Positions 14,693-23,827 are shown, numbered from the stretch's first letter. The stretch: DNA of 39,305 bases from Nodosilinea nodulosa PCC 7104 (GCF_000309385.1 NZ_JH976537.1:360021-399325), one strand, 5' to 3'. The notes: generated by a model from the letters alone, not told the origin. Numbers and translations are program-made.

Positions 14693-16891
14693 CTAGGCCA
14701 GGTCGTCGCCGTTGGCCCTGCGAATGACCACCACCGCCGGACGGGGAGCCGCATTGGCCGCTCCAGCGGGCCAGTTAGAGCCAATCGGCACCTGCCGCTG
14801 CTGCATAAATGGTTTCCCGTCGGTAGTCGTCATCGCAAAGGCGCGGGTTTCAACCGCCATGTCCTTGCGAAGGCCGTTGATTTCGCCGGGGTGCTGGGCC
14901 GAGATAAACAGGCTTTTCATGTCGGTAGTCATAAACGGCCCGGTCATTTCTGATTCCATCGGGGCATAGCCAAACACAAAAGCCTGGCCGGCGTTCTCGC
15001 CCTGGAGGGGCAGATACCAGATCGAGTTGTTGCCAAACAGGCCGCGCAGGTTCGACTGGCTGACGGGCTTGCCCTCGCTGTCCACCCGGCTGGGTAGAGC
15101 CTTGTTGTGCTTGTCGCTGGACATATCCGTCACCATCCAGAGGTTGCCCCTGGCGTCAAGCTCCATGTTGTCGGGGTTGGCAAAGCCCATGCCGCCCTCG
15201 GCGGGCTCTCCCCCCACGTGCAGCACCTCCCAGCGGAAGGTCATGGCGGCAGGGTCATTGCTGTCTTCCTTGAGCTTCATAATCCAGCCGTATTCGTAGG
15301 GGCTTTCACCGTTCGGCCCCTTAAAAATGGCTTTGTCGGGGCCGCCGTCGCCGCCGGGGCTGCCCGAGGTGAAGTTGATAAACAGCGTGCCGTCGGCATG
15401 CACCATGGTGTCTTCGGGGCGGGCGGTGGGGGTGGCCCCGGCGGCATTGGCGGCAAAGTGAGCATCGATCAGAATCGCCCCCTGCCGCTCTAGGTCGCTG
15501 CCGCTGTACAGGTCGCCAAGGGTCTTAAACTGGGTCTTAAAGGCCGCGATATCGGCATCGTCCTCAACCTTGGTAAATCCGCCTGCGGGGCGCTTGGGCA
15601 GGGTGATAAGCCCGCCTTCGATCTGGCTGGGCAGATAGGGGTTGACGGGGGTGTCAGCCTTGAGGGCAATCCAGCGACCGGTGCCGTCGGCGTTGAACTT
15701 GGCGGCGTAGAGCCTGCCGTCGGCCAGCAGGCGAGAGTTGGATTTGGCCTTGGGGTCGACCACGGTATCGGTGCTGACGAACTTGTACAGGTGACCGCCC
15801 CGGCGATCGCAGCCAGAGTACAGGGCCAGCTTTTGATTGGCGGTGGCCCGAATGCCCACGGCTTCGTGGCGGTAGCGGCCCATCCAGGTGTGCTTGGTGC
15901 CGTAGTCGTTGGGGTTGGCCGGGTCAACTTCGACCATCCAGCCGTACTTGTTGCCGGCCAGACCCAGCACGTTGCCCAGGCCGTTGAGCCCGTCGGGGTC
16001 GATGGCAAAGGTCTTCTCAGACGGGCTGAGGGCGGTGCCGTCGGCATGGACGCCCTCGGGCACGTAGTCCTGGAAGTTTTCCTCGGCGCTGAGCATGGTG
16101 CCCCAGGGGGTGGTGCCGCCAGCGCAGTTGGCAAAGGTGCCGACTATGCGATCGCCCAGCCCGTCGAGATAGCCGCTGCCGCTGGTCTTGCGGAACACCG
16201 CCGCCGCCGGGCCAGTGGTTTTGAGGTAGCGATCGTCCTTCAGTCCTGCAATGCCGGTAATGCGGCGATCGCTGCCGCTGTTGGTGCGCTCCCAGCCGCC
16301 GCCAGCGGCCTGGCGCACCGAAATCACGCCGATGCCCAGATCGCTGAGGGCGGCCTCGGCGATCGCCCGAATCTGACCCTTGAGGGGGTCGCCCTCGGGC
16401 AGGCTAAAGGCATCCACCCCATCGTCGCCCGCGGCCGCCACCGCTGCCTTCACGGCCTCGAAGGGCAGGCTCTTGCCCAGCACCGGGCCGTAGGTTTCCA
16501 TCCAGGTGGCGGCGCTGATGTACTCAAAGTTAACGCTGAGAAAGCCCTGGCCAGGGGCAGTCTCCACGTAGGATAGGTAGTCGTTGTTGTAGCCAAAGTG
16601 GCCATCGCCCACCGAATCGCCCCAGGCCGCAACCACGTCATAGACATAGCCTTCGGGCAGTACCAGGTCATCGACCACGGTAAAGCTAGAAAATTCTGCC
16701 ATCTGCTGATCAGCGCTTAACCCCATGGTTTTCAGGGGTAGGGGCAGGTTGACGGGCTTAAAGGCCAGCCCGGTACTGGCCAACGCTGGCTGACCCAGGC
16801 CGCCGCTTGAAGCAGTCGGAAACGATCCTAATGCAGCGGTGCCCGCCGCGGCACCAAAAAATAGCAGAAACTGTCTACGGTTGAGGCTCAT
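14693..16891 (-). CDS. phoX: PhoX-type secreted alkaline phosphatase (DUF839)
   Basis: A 732-residue protein that should release phosphate from organic esters outside the cytoplasm. It starts with a twin-arginine export signal (SLNRRQFLLFFGAAAGTAAL), expected for PhoX, which is exported folded with its Ca/Fe cofactor. PF05787 signatures include FGYNNDYLSYV, GTFANCAGGTTPWGTMLSAEENF, GRYRHEAVGI, YSGCDRRGGHLYKFVS and the C-terminal GFANPDNMELDARGNLWMVTD. Nearby is one CTTAACTT (16904-16911), close to a single PHO-box repeat, but not the tandem array a PhoB site needs. Its stop codon is the target site of the adjacent MITE. Confidence 0.9.
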   Translation of the reverse strand: MSLNRRQFLLFFGAAAGTAALGSFPTASSGGLGQPALASTGLAFKPVNLPLPLKTMGLSADQQMAEFSSFTVVDDLVLPEGYVYDVVAAWGDSVGDGHFGYNNDYLSYVETAPGQGFLSVNFEYISAATWMETYGPVLGKSLPFEAVKAAVAAAGDDGVDAFSLPEGDPLKGQIRAIAEAALSDLGIGVISVRQAAGGGWERTNSGSDRRITGIAGLKDDRYLKTTGPAAAVFRKTSGSGYLDGLGDRIVGTFANCAGGTTPWGTMLSAEENFQDYVPEGVHADGTALSPSEKTFAIDPDGLNGLGNVLGLAGNKYGWMVEVDPANPNDYGTKHTWMGRYRHEAVGIRATANQKLALYSGCDRRGGHLYKFVSTDTVVDPKAKSNSRLLADGRLYAAKFNADGTGRWIALKADTPVNPYLPSQIEGGLITLPKRPAGGFTKVEDDADIAAFKTQFKTLGDLYSGSDLERQGAILIDAHFAANAAGATPTARPEDTMVHADGTLFINFTSGSPGGDGGPDKAIFKGPNGESPYEYGWIMKLKEDSNDPAAMTFRWEVLHVGGEPAEGGMGFANPDNMELDARGNLWMVTDMSSDKHNKALPSRVDSEGKPVSQSNLRGLFGNNSIWYLPLQGENAGQAFVFGYAPMESEMTGPFMTTDMKSLFISAQHPGEINGLRKDMAVETRAFAMTTTDGKPFMQQRQVPIGSNWPAGAANAAPRPAVVVIRRANGDDLA

Positions 16892-16976
16892 GCCGGTTGA
16901 ATCCTTAACTTAATTGGGCTTCGCCCGGGGCAGCCATCCTTCAGGGGGCGGCAGATCCCCAGTGCCAGAGCCATTA

Positions 16977-17004
16977 TTAAGCAGCCTCACCAAATTCTGC
17001 TTAA
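16977..17004. promoter_or_regulatory. Operator-like inverted repeat upstream of phoX
   Basis: Perfect 8-bp inverted repeat TTAAGCAG (16977-16984) and CTGCTTAA (16997-17004) separated by 12 bp, centred about 100 bp upstream of the phosphatase start. There is no T-run on either strand, so a protein-binding site is more likely than a terminator of the gene to its right. The binding factor is unknown. Confidence 0.5.
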
Positions 17005-17032
17005 GGGAGGATTATCAAGGATTAAAGCCGGA

Positions 17033-17902
17033 TTATAAAAAAGCCACGGCCATGCGAACGCCAGTCTCCAGGGTTTGCTGGGGCTCAACCAGCAGCAAGT
17101 TTTCACCTGTGTTCAGGGCATTGCGGGGAGCCGTCCAGGGCTCCAGACAGTAGTAGTCTTTGCCCTTCACCGTCCAGAACACCAGTTTGGTGTAGTCGGG
17201 GCTCCAGGAGAGGGTCAGCCGCCGCCCCAGGTGGCGATCGGTAACGGTGGCGGCAGGGGCGGTCAGGCCCTGAAAAGCCAGGTCGATTTCCTCCTGGGCA
17301 AAGTCAAAGCTGCCCCCAAAGGCTTCCACTCCGCCGGTCAGGTGGTTGCGAAACTCCGCCGAGGGAATCTCAAACTCCAGCTGAGTTTTATCTTCCACTA
17401 AAAAGTAGGGGTGCAGCCCGGTCGAAAAGGGCATGGGCTGGGCCGACAGGTTGGTAAACCGCTGCCCCAGTTCCAAAATGTGGCCCCGCAGCTTAAAAGT
17501 AAAAGTGAGCTTGAACTCGAAGGGATACTGAGCCAGGGTCGCCTCGGTGCTGCTCAGCTCCAGGGTTAGACTGGCGGCCTCGGTGACCTCCTGCCCGGTA
17601 ACCCGCCAGGGCAGGTCGCGGGCAAAGCCGTGCTGCTTGAGGCTGTAGGACTGGCCGCCCAGGCTGTATTGGTTGTCGGGTAAATTGCCGCAGATCGGAA
17701 ACAAAATCGGGATGCCGCCCCGCACGGATAGCTCTGGGTGGGCAAAGCGATCGCGGTCAAAGTAAAAAATATCCTGGCCTTCTACCTGCCAGCGGGTGAC
17801 AAGCCCGCCGCGATCGGGCACCAGTTCGAGGCGGGCATCGGTGTCGGTGTCGGACAGAACGTAGGTGGAATCGGGGTCTGCTTTTAGGGCAACGGCAAAC
17901 AC
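17033..17902 (-). CDS. Aldose 1-epimerase (GalM-like) family protein
   Basis: A 289-residue mutarotase-fold protein acting on the anomeric carbon of sugars or sugar phosphates. It has the family's substrate Arg/His pattern: RGGIPILFPICGNLPDN, LKQHGFARDLPW with the first catalytic His, FSTGLHPYFLVED with the second, and CLEPWTAPRNALNTGENLL with the catalytic Glu. The length and the LFPICGNLPD block fit the group between GalM and the hexose-6-phosphate epimerase YeaD, so the precise sugar is uncertain. It stands alone, with phoX downstream on the same strand after about 140 bp. Confidence 0.88.
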   Translation of the reverse strand: MFAVALKADPDSTYVLSDTDTDARLELVPDRGGLVTRWQVEGQDIFYFDRDRFAHPELSVRGGIPILFPICGNLPDNQYSLGGQSYSLKQHGFARDLPWRVTGQEVTEAASLTLELSSTEATLAQYPFEFKLTFTFKLRGHILELGQRFTNLSAQPMPFSTGLHPYFLVEDKTQLEFEIPSAEFRNHLTGGVEAFGGSFDFAQEEIDLAFQGLTAPAATVTDRHLGRRLTLSWSPDYTKLVFWTVKGKDYYCLEPWTAPRNALNTGENLLLVEPQQTLETGVRMAVAFL

Positions 17903-17940
17903 GGGGCACCTCAGGGGCAGTATGCCTAGACGTTACCATA

Positions 17941-17960
17941 GCTCCCTGGCGGCAGGGAGC
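17941..17960. other. Perfect 8-bp hairpin upstream of the epimerase gene
   Basis: GCTCCCTG, loop GCGG, CAGGGAGC. It lies 39 bp upstream of the epimerase ATG and downstream of the CapA-like gene. A second 12-bp palindrome, GCGCCCGGGCGC (18007-18018), abuts the CapA-like stop. Neither has a T-run; they may attenuate or protect leftward transcripts. Confidence 0.5.
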
Positions 17961-18018
17961 CATCGTCCCAGGATTTTCCCTCAGCCTCACAGAGCGATCG
18001 CCCGGTGCGCCCGGGCGC

Positions 18019-20409
18019 TCAGTCTATCGTCGTTAAATCTACCGCTGCTGGGGCGGGGGGGACAGCATCGCTCCAGTCAGAAGCCTCCAGAGCCTTGTTC
18101 TGAGCCTTGGGCGGCGGCGTCAGGGTCGCCACGGGGTGCTCAGGGGCGACGTGGGGACCAATCTGGGGCTGAGGAACCGGCGGCTTGGCGCTGGGGTGAC
18201 TCGCCGAGCCCGCCTCGTTTTGCGTCGATGGCTGACTGCTTTGGGCGCTGTCTCCCGATCGCTGGGGCGGCACCGGCTGAAACTCCCGCTGCTTTGGCGA
18301 TACCTTCGGTCCCCATTCCCGCAAATCCTGGTTAAACTCCACCTCTACGTCCGGCTTGTCGGTGGCCTCCGCTGGAGTTGCCGGGTCTGCCGGCGACAGG
18401 GGCTTGACGGAGGCTGGTTCGGGCCGATCGGAACCGCCAGGTTCAGTCGGAGACTCGGGCAAAAGCTCAGGCTGGGCCTTGGGCGCGATGTTCTGCTTTG
18501 GCTCTAGCTCAACCGGCAGAACATCCTCAGCATCGGGCGACACAAAGGGGCTGCTGGGGTCGCTGGGCGTTTCGGGGGCCGCAGCTGGAGCCTTGAGATC
18601 CAGCACCATCGGCGATGTCAGCGGCTCGTCAAACTGGGCAGAGGCCTGCTCAATACGCTGCAGCACCTTCTGTCCGGCCTCGCCCGTTAGGGTTTTGGGA
18701 TGGGCGTCACTCACCCGCACTGGCACCAGCTCAACCCGCATCTGATCGTCCTTTAGGGAAACCTTGAGGACAGCGGAGTCTTGATTTTCCACCGGTTCGC
18801 CAGGGTGAAAGACAAAGTCCCCCAGGGAGTAGGCAATCGGCCGACCCTTGTAGATTTCGCCCCCCTGAATCACCGTGGGGTGGTAGCCCACAACCACATC
18901 GGCCCCCTGATCAATCGCCAGGCGAGCCAGGTTGGTCTGCATAAAGTTCGGCTGCTCGCTGAGGTGATCGACCCAGCGGAAGTTCACCACAATCCAGTCG
19001 ACCTCGTTGCGCAGGGCCTTGATGTCAGCCACGATCTCAGGCATATCCTGGGCGTTAAAGCCGGCTCTATCTTTAAAGGCTGTGGCGGTCTTAAAGGTTT
19101 CGACTTCCTTGGCGATCGCCTGATCATCGGCCCCGGCCCGCTCCTTCAGAACGTCGGTGTCGTGGGCCGCGTTGTTGCCCCCCATGGCGTAGCTCAGGTA
19201 GGCAATCCGCTTTCCTTTAATGTCGATCACCTCTGGGCGGCGGGCTTCCAGCGCGTTGCGCCCCGCCCCAATGCGGTAGAGGCCTTTGGTATCCAGCGTG
19301 GTCAGGGTTTCGTCGAGTCCCTCCGTACCGTAGTCCATCAGGCGGCTGTTGGTCAGATTGACCATATCCACCCCGCTGTTGACCAGCAGGTTGACGGCAT
19401 CGGCGCGGGTCTGGTGGTGTAAGTCCTCCTCCAGGTTGGTGGCCGCCTTAGCCAGAGGCGTCGCCAAATTGACCAGGGCCAGATCGGCCTTACCAACGTC
19501 CGGCACGTCCGCAAAAAAGCCGCCGGGGGCCGTTAGAGAATCGGGGGCAATATCCTCCAGGGAAATATCGCCACCAAACAGGAGCGTGACATCGTCACTG
19601 GGAGATGGGGTGAGGGTGGGATGGGTAATAACGCCGACGGGTTCAAGGGCTGCATCGACTACCGTAGGTCGATTGGCTACGGGGGTAGCCGGGGGGCGTT
19701 GGGCAGTAGACCCGCCAGCGGGAGCGTTGGCCACTGTTGCCGCTGGCGCCGTTGCCGCTCCTGCCCCGGTTTCGGTTCTGGGAACGGTAGAGGAGACCTC
19801 GTTCGCAGGCCGCAGCTCCGCCTGGGCTGAAAACTGGGGCAGCACCGGCGACGGCGCAGAGATAATCGCCTCTAGCAGGCAGCCCATCACAAAAGCCGCC
19901 ACCGCAGTGCCCGACAAGACAAAGGCCCGCAGCGTCTGCAAGCGCTGGCGAGATAGCCCCTTCGCCGGACGCGGCGATCGAATTTGGGCAGGAATCGGGG
20001 AGGCGGGGGGTCGCTGGGCCTTAGCCGCCAGAGCGGCCTGGCGCTGGCGTAGGGCCGGAGTGACAATCTTGATGCGCTGCTGCCACAGCACCCGGCGGTG
20101 CCCCAAGGGCCGAGCGATGACCCAAATGCCTTCGATTAAGTCTGAGTTGAGCAACCACACCCGATGACACAAAAACCGCAGCAGCCGATCTTTGATTGGC
20201 GACTGCTGAAATTCAACCACTAGCTGCAAGCAGCCGGGGCGATCGGCCTGAACCTGAACAAAAATGCCGTGGGGGGCTAGGGGTTGGTTTAGCCACAGAG
20301 CGATGTCGCGGAAGTGCCCCGCCGCTGCCCGCTCTCGCACCGTAGGGGGCTGAGGCAATGGCGCTAGGGGGGCAAGCTGGGGCCGGGGAGGAACAACCGC
20401 ACTAATCAT
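18019..20409 (-). CDS. CapA-like protein (PGA_cap fold), metal site degenerate
   Basis: A 796-residue protein. An N-terminal cytoplasmic region of about 160 residues precedes one membrane helix (RAFVLSGTAVAAFVMGCLLEAI). Next is a Pro/Ala linker, a PGA_cap metallophosphatase-like domain (from VTLLFGGDISLED to IAYSLGDFVFHPG, about residues 270-560), and a 200-residue Pro/Ser/Glu-rich tail. The fold is plain: GVDMVNLTNSRLMDYGTEGL, YRIGAGRNALEARRPEVIDIKG, DQGADVVVGYHPTVIQGGEIYKGRPIAYSLGD. The residues that bind metal in normal members are changed: NLE is NLA, NNH is NSR, the HWG strand is RWV and HPH is HPT. I infer a structural or binding role rather than hydrolysis. Single gene. Confidence 0.82.
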   Translation of the reverse strand: MISAVVPPRPQLAPLAPLPQPPTVRERAAAGHFRDIALWLNQPLAPHGIFVQVQADRPGCLQLVVEFQQSPIKDRLLRFLCHRVWLLNSDLIEGIWVIARPLGHRRVLWQQRIKIVTPALRQRQAALAAKAQRPPASPIPAQIRSPRPAKGLSRQRLQTLRAFVLSGTAVAAFVMGCLLEAIISAPSPVLPQFSAQAELRPANEVSSTVPRTETGAGAATAPAATVANAPAGGSTAQRPPATPVANRPTVVDAALEPVGVITHPTLTPSPSDDVTLLFGGDISLEDIAPDSLTAPGGFFADVPDVGKADLALVNLATPLAKAATNLEEDLHHQTRADAVNLLVNSGVDMVNLTNSRLMDYGTEGLDETLTTLDTKGLYRIGAGRNALEARRPEVIDIKGKRIAYLSYAMGGNNAAHDTDVLKERAGADDQAIAKEVETFKTATAFKDRAGFNAQDMPEIVADIKALRNEVDWIVVNFRWVDHLSEQPNFMQTNLARLAIDQGADVVVGYHPTVIQGGEIYKGRPIAYSLGDFVFHPGEPVENQDSAVLKVSLKDDQMRVELVPVRVSDAHPKTLTGEAGQKVLQRIEQASAQFDEPLTSPMVLDLKAPAAAPETPSDPSSPFVSPDAEDVLPVELEPKQNIAPKAQPELLPESPTEPGGSDRPEPASVKPLSPADPATPAEATDKPDVEVEFNQDLREWGPKVSPKQREFQPVPPQRSGDSAQSSQPSTQNEAGSASHPSAKPPVPQPQIGPHVAPEHPVATLTPPPKAQNKALEASDWSDAVPPAPAAVDLTTID

Positions 20410-20696
20410 AGGAATGCAAACACAGATAAAACGGCATCAGCGGCGGTGGCCAGACCGTCCCCTGAGTAACCATTCAGAGGCCAGAACCGCCACGGCGAAT
20501 GCGATGCCCCAATCATAGTGCAGACTTGAGAGGGCGACACATCCGTCCCTCTGTCGATTTCTTGGACCTGTTCTGCCCCAGCAGAAGGTGGGCTGGGGCG
20601 AGCTGGGGCAAGCTGAGGTTCTGCCCTCGACGATACAGACCGGCAGAAGGCTTCCCCAATAATCTGCTAATGTCTTATTTTTACAAATACTTGCCT

Positions 20697-21620
20697 ATGG
20701 CTATGCCACCTCTGAGCGGGCGCGACCTGCTGAGCCTGAGCGATTTAAGCCCCGATGAGCTGGCGGAACTGCTGGCTTTCGCCACCGAGCTTAAGGCCGG
20801 TAAGCACCATCCTCAGTTTCCGCAAAAGGTGCTGGGGCTGCTGTTTTTCAAAGCCTCAACCCGTACCCGAGTCAGTTTTTCGGTGGCCATGTACCAGCTG
20901 GGGGGACAGGTGCTGGATCTACATTCCGGCGTCACCCAGGTGGGTCGGGGCGAGCCCACCTGCGATACCGCCCGAGTACTCGATCGCTACCTGGATGTGG
21001 TAGCCATTCGCACCTTTGACCAGGCGGAGGTGCAAGAATTTGCCGACTACGCCTCTATTCCGGTCATCAATGCCCTGACGGACCTAGAGCACCCCTGTCA
21101 AATCCTGGCCGACTTGCTCACTATCCAAGAGGAGTTCGGCACCCTCAAGGGGCTGACCCTGGCCTACCTGGGCGATGGCAACAATGTGGCACACTCGCTG
21201 CTGCTGGGCTGCGCCATGGCGGGCATGAACGTGCACATTGCTGGCCCCAACGGCTATGCCCCAGCCCCGGCGGTTGTGGAGCAGGCCAATCGGCTGATGC
21301 AGGGGCTGGGCAAAGTGCTAGTCACCACCGATCCTGATCTGGCCGTCAAAGATGCCCAGATCCTCTATACCGACGTGTGGGCCAGCATGGGACAGGAGTC
21401 GGAGGCGGGACAGCGACTGCCAGCGTTTCAGCCCTACCAGGTGAACAGCCAGCTTCTGGAGCAGGCCAGCTCAGATGCCATTGTGCTGCACTGCCTGCCG
21501 GCCCACCGGGGCGAAGAAATTACCCACCAGGTGATGGAAGGCGCTGCTTCCCGCGTCTGGGAGCAGGCCGAGAATCGGATGCACGCCCAGAAGGCTTTGC
21601 TGGCCAGCGTTTTAGGGTAG
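20697..21620 (+). CDS. argF: Ornithine carbamoyltransferase
   Basis: Makes citrulline from ornithine and carbamoyl phosphate in arginine synthesis. The signature FFKASTRTRVSFSVAMYQLGG binds carbamoyl phosphate. HPCQILADLLTIQEE, YLGDGNNVAHSLLLGCAMAGM, YTDVWASMGQE and the ornithine-binding HCLPAHRGEEIT all match OTC rather than aspartate carbamoyltransferase. Family length (about 305) and alignment favour the ATG at 20697 or 20703 (MAMPPLSGRDLLSL). The frame stays open back to 20499, but that part has no family resemblance and probably holds the promoter. It ends 5 bp from the convergent hli gene. Confidence 0.95.
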   Translation: MAMPPLSGRDLLSLSDLSPDELAELLAFATELKAGKHHPQFPQKVLGLLFFKASTRTRVSFSVAMYQLGGQVLDLHSGVTQVGRGEPTCDTARVLDRYLDVVAIRTFDQAEVQEFADYASIPVINALTDLEHPCQILADLLTIQEEFGTLKGLTLAYLGDGNNVAHSLLLGCAMAGMNVHIAGPNGYAPAPAVVEQANRLMQGLGKVLVTTDPDLAVKDAQILYTDVWASMGQESEAGQRLPAFQPYQVNSQLLEQASSDAIVLHCLPAHRGEEITHQVMEGAASRVWEQAENRMHAQKALLASVLG

Positions 21621-21625
21621 ATTAC

Positions 21626-21784
21626 CTAGACCAGGTTCAGGAAGTGCAGTACGCCCTGACCGCTCAAGGCCTCGATTACAACGGCGAAGGCAAAGCCCAG
21701 CATCGCCAAGCGTCCGTTCAGGCTTTCGGCGGTGGGGGTGAAGCCCCACTCTTGGGATGCAGGCGAATGGGGAATCTTGGTCAT
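21626..21784 (-). CDS. High-light-inducible protein (Hli/Scp, single-helix CAB-like)
   Basis: A 52-residue thylakoid protein with one chlorophyll-binding helix. [21 protein letters not shown] matches the ExxNGRxAMxGF motif whose Glu, Asn and Arg ligate chlorophyll and form the dimer salt bridge. Hli proteins bind chlorophyll and carotenoid, protect PSII assembly intermediates and dissipate energy. I start it at [13 protein letters not shown]; the frame extends upstream into its own promoter region. The promoter contains an HLR1-like site, so induction by strong light through RpaB is likely. It converges on argF with only 5 bp between stops. Confidence 0.93.
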   Translation of the reverse strand: MTKIPHSPASQEWGFTPTAESLNGRLAMLGFAFAVVIEALSGQGVLHFLNLV

Positions 21785-21792
21785 GGCTTTTT

Positions 21793-21816
21793 TGTAACGC
21801 TTTGTTAAGTAGTATA
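21793..21816 (-). promoter_or_regulatory. hli promoter with HLR1-like RpaB site
   Basis: On the minus strand TATACT (21816-21811) is a good -10. Just downstream, TTAACAAAGCGTTACA (21808-21793) matches the HLR1 consensus (K)TTACA-WW-NN-(K)TTACA at all but one defined position. A site overlapping the start of transcription fits RpaB repression in low light and release in strong light, as known for hli genes. The divergent LD-carboxypeptidase starts only 57 bp away. Confidence 0.65.
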
Positions 21817-21841
21817 GCGAATTTACTCCGGAGCTAGAGGG

Positions 21842-22804
21842 TTGAACGTCGATAACTCCGCCTCCCACCCCCCGATCGCCCTGCGATGGCCGCCGCCGCT
21901 GCGGCCGGGCGATCGCCTGCGGGTGATTGCCCCCAGCGGCGCCCTGCGAGAGCTAGAGCAGTTTAACCAGGGGCTAGAGATCTGGCGCCGCTGGGGCTTT
22001 ACCGTCGATGTTGGCACCGGCAGCCGAGACCAGTGGGGCTACCTGGCCGGATCTGATCTCAACCGTCGCCAGCAGCTCGGCCACGCCCTGGCGGACCCTA
22101 CCTATAAAGGCATTCTCTGCGCTCGGGGCGGCTACGGGGGAACCCGACTGCTGGAGGGCTGGCATTGGCCAGAGACGCTGCCCCTGAAGTGGCTGATCGG
22201 GTTCTCTGACATCACCAGCCTGCTCTGGAGTCTCGGGCAGCGGGGCGTGGTGGGCATCCACGGGCCGCTGCTGACGACGCTGGCGGCAGAGCCTGATTGG
22301 TCCCAGCAGCGGCTCAAACATTTGGTGATGGGCCAGAGTCTGCTTTCGCTGCACGGGGTGGGGTGGGGCCAGGGTAGGGCGGTGGGGCGGCTATGGCCCG
22401 CCAACCTGACCGTGGCGACCCACCTGCTGGGTACGCCCCACGAACCCGACCTCAGCGGCGCTATTCTGGCCTTTGAAGACGTGACTGAAGCCCCCTACCG
22501 GATCGATCGCATGCTCACCCAATGGCGCATGGCGGGCAAGCTGGCCAAGATCGCGGGGATTGCCCTGGGGCGGTTTAGTCGCTGCGAACCGGCGGATGGG
22601 GCATCCAGCTTTACGGTGGCCGAGGTGCTGCGCGACCGCCTGGGCGACCTGGGCATTCCCGTGGTGGCAGAATTGCCCTTTGGCCACGACGGCAGCAATG
22701 CTGCCCTACCCGTGGGAGCCGTGGCCCGCCTCGATGGCGACGCAGGCAGTCTCGAAATTTTGCCTCCCGAGATTTTGTCCCCCGAGAATTTGCCCAGAGG
22801 CTAG
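21842..22804 (+). CDS. ldcA: LD-carboxypeptidase, peptidase family S66
   Basis: Muramoyltetrapeptide carboxypeptidase that removes the terminal D-Ala of recycled peptidoglycan stem peptides. The Ser-Glu-His triad context is visible: [10 protein letters not shown] (nucleophile Ser), [17 protein letters not shown] (Glu) and [15 protein letters not shown] (His). The N-terminal [14 protein letters not shown] and [11 protein letters not shown] are also family blocks. No ATG is available; a TTG at 21842 is the first start after an in-frame stop, and AGAGGG lies immediately before it. The C-terminal tail repeats [12 protein letters not shown] and is specific to this protein. The rhomboid gene follows 51 bp later. 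Confidence 0.9.
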   Translation: MNVDNSASHPPIALRWPPPLRPGDRLRVIAPSGALRELEQFNQGLEIWRRWGFTVDVGTGSRDQWGYLAGSDLNRRQQLGHALADPTYKGILCARGGYGGTRLLEGWHWPETLPLKWLIGFSDITSLLWSLGQRGVVGIHGPLLTTLAAEPDWSQQRLKHLVMGQSLLSLHGVGWGQGRAVGRLWPANLTVATHLLGTPHEPDLSGAILAFEDVTEAPYRIDRMLTQWRMAGKLAKIAGIALGRFSRCEPADGASSFTVAEVLRDRLGDLGIPVVAELPFGHDGSNAALPVGAVARLDGDAGSLEILPPEILSPENLPRG

Positions 22805-22855
22805 ATTTTTGCCCCCTGGACATCTCTAGAATAAACTCACGCGTTAGGTATAGCC

Positions 22856-23560
22856 GTGGTTCCCCTCCGTGACGACAACCCTGTCAGCATTACCCCGGTC
22901 GTTACCTACGGGCTGATTGGCCTGAACATTGCCGTGTTTGTGTTTCAGCTGGGGCTATCCCAGAGCAGTCTGGACAGTTTCTTCGATCGCTGGGCCCTGG
23001 TACCGGCCCAGCTAAGCGAAAGTTTTCACGGTGCCCTACAGGCCCCTGCCCGCGAATGGATCACGCTGATATCGTCGCAGTTTCTCCACGGCGGCTTTTT
23101 TCACGTGGGGGGCAACTTGCTCTATCTGTGGGTGTTTGGCAACAACATCGAAGACCAGCTGGGGCACGTCAAGTTTTTAATTTTTTATTTGGGCTGTGGG
23201 GCGCTGGCCGATCTCACCCAGTGGGCCTTTGACCCCCTATCTACGGTGCCCACCATTGGGGCCAGCGGCGCGATCGCGGGGGTGATGGGAGCCTATATTC
23301 TGCGGTTTCCCCGCGCCCACATCGTTACCCTGATTCCGCTGATTATCTTTTTCACCACCGTCCGCATCCCGGCGGTTTTTTTTCTGGGGTTTTGGTTTGC
23401 CCAGCAGGCTCTGTTTAGCCTCGCCAGCCTCAGCAGTGAGGCCAACCTGGGCGGCAGTGGGGTCGCCTACTGGGCACACTCGGGAGGCTTTATATTTGGG
23501 CTAATTTTGGGACCGCTGCTGGGGCTAATGGGTTCAAAGCCCGGCTCGTCCCGCCGCTAG
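22856..23560 (+). CDS. Rhomboid-family intramembrane serine protease
   Basis: A 234-residue polytopic protein. The rhomboid core is intact: FLHGGFFHVGGNLLYLWVFGNNIED (the His/Asn helix), TIGASGAIAGVMGAY with the GxSG nucleophile Ser, and VAYWAHSGGFIFGLILG with the catalytic His. About six membrane helices are predicted. The start is a GTG (GTGGTTCCCCTC), in line with homologues that begin MVPLRDDNP. It lies 51 bp after ldcA and may share its transcript, although TAGAAT in the gap could be its own -10. The substrate is unknown. Confidence 0.92.
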   Translation: MVPLRDDNPVSITPVVTYGLIGLNIAVFVFQLGLSQSSLDSFFDRWALVPAQLSESFHGALQAPAREWITLISSQFLHGGFFHVGGNLLYLWVFGNNIEDQLGHVKFLIFYLGCGALADLTQWAFDPLSTVPTIGASGAIAGVMGAYILRFPRAHIVTLIPLIIFFTTVRIPAVFFLGFWFAQQALFSLASLSSEANLGGSGVAYWAHSGGFIFGLILGPLLGLMGSKPGSSRR

Positions 23561-23827
23561 TGGCGTCGTCAATTGCAGGACCTGCACGAGATCGGTAGGC
23601 CTACGGAGTTGGAGCCATGGAGGATAGCGGCGGCGGGGGCTGGGGTGGTAACTTCGTAAAGTTCTCGAGTAAGCTATGGAATTATTTATGGTTTTATTAC
23701 TGATGCCGTACAAAGGGCGTGAAAAGCACTAAAAGGGCATTGGGTGCAGCAGCGGCGGCTGTGGGCCTTTTCCCCGAAAGTTCCTGATCATCTCATCTGA
23801 CCGGTTAACTTATAGAAAGGTACGACT

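Noticed and set aside
15791..16576. 261-residue ORF on the plus strand
   Set aside because: Antisense shadow of the phosphatase gene, with no motif.
19349..20167. 272-residue ORF on the plus strand
   Set aside because: Antisense to the CapA-like gene, with low-complexity composition and no recognisable domain.
20499..20696. N-terminal extension of argF by 66 codons
   Set aside because: The extension has no similarity to carbamoyltransferases, and the normal length is reached from 20697-20703.
23617..23703. 28-codon ORF (Gly- and aromatic-rich) upstream of the response regulator
   Set aside because: A weak ribosome site is present, but the composition is odd, there is no coupling to a neighbour and no family resemblance. 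It is probably chance.
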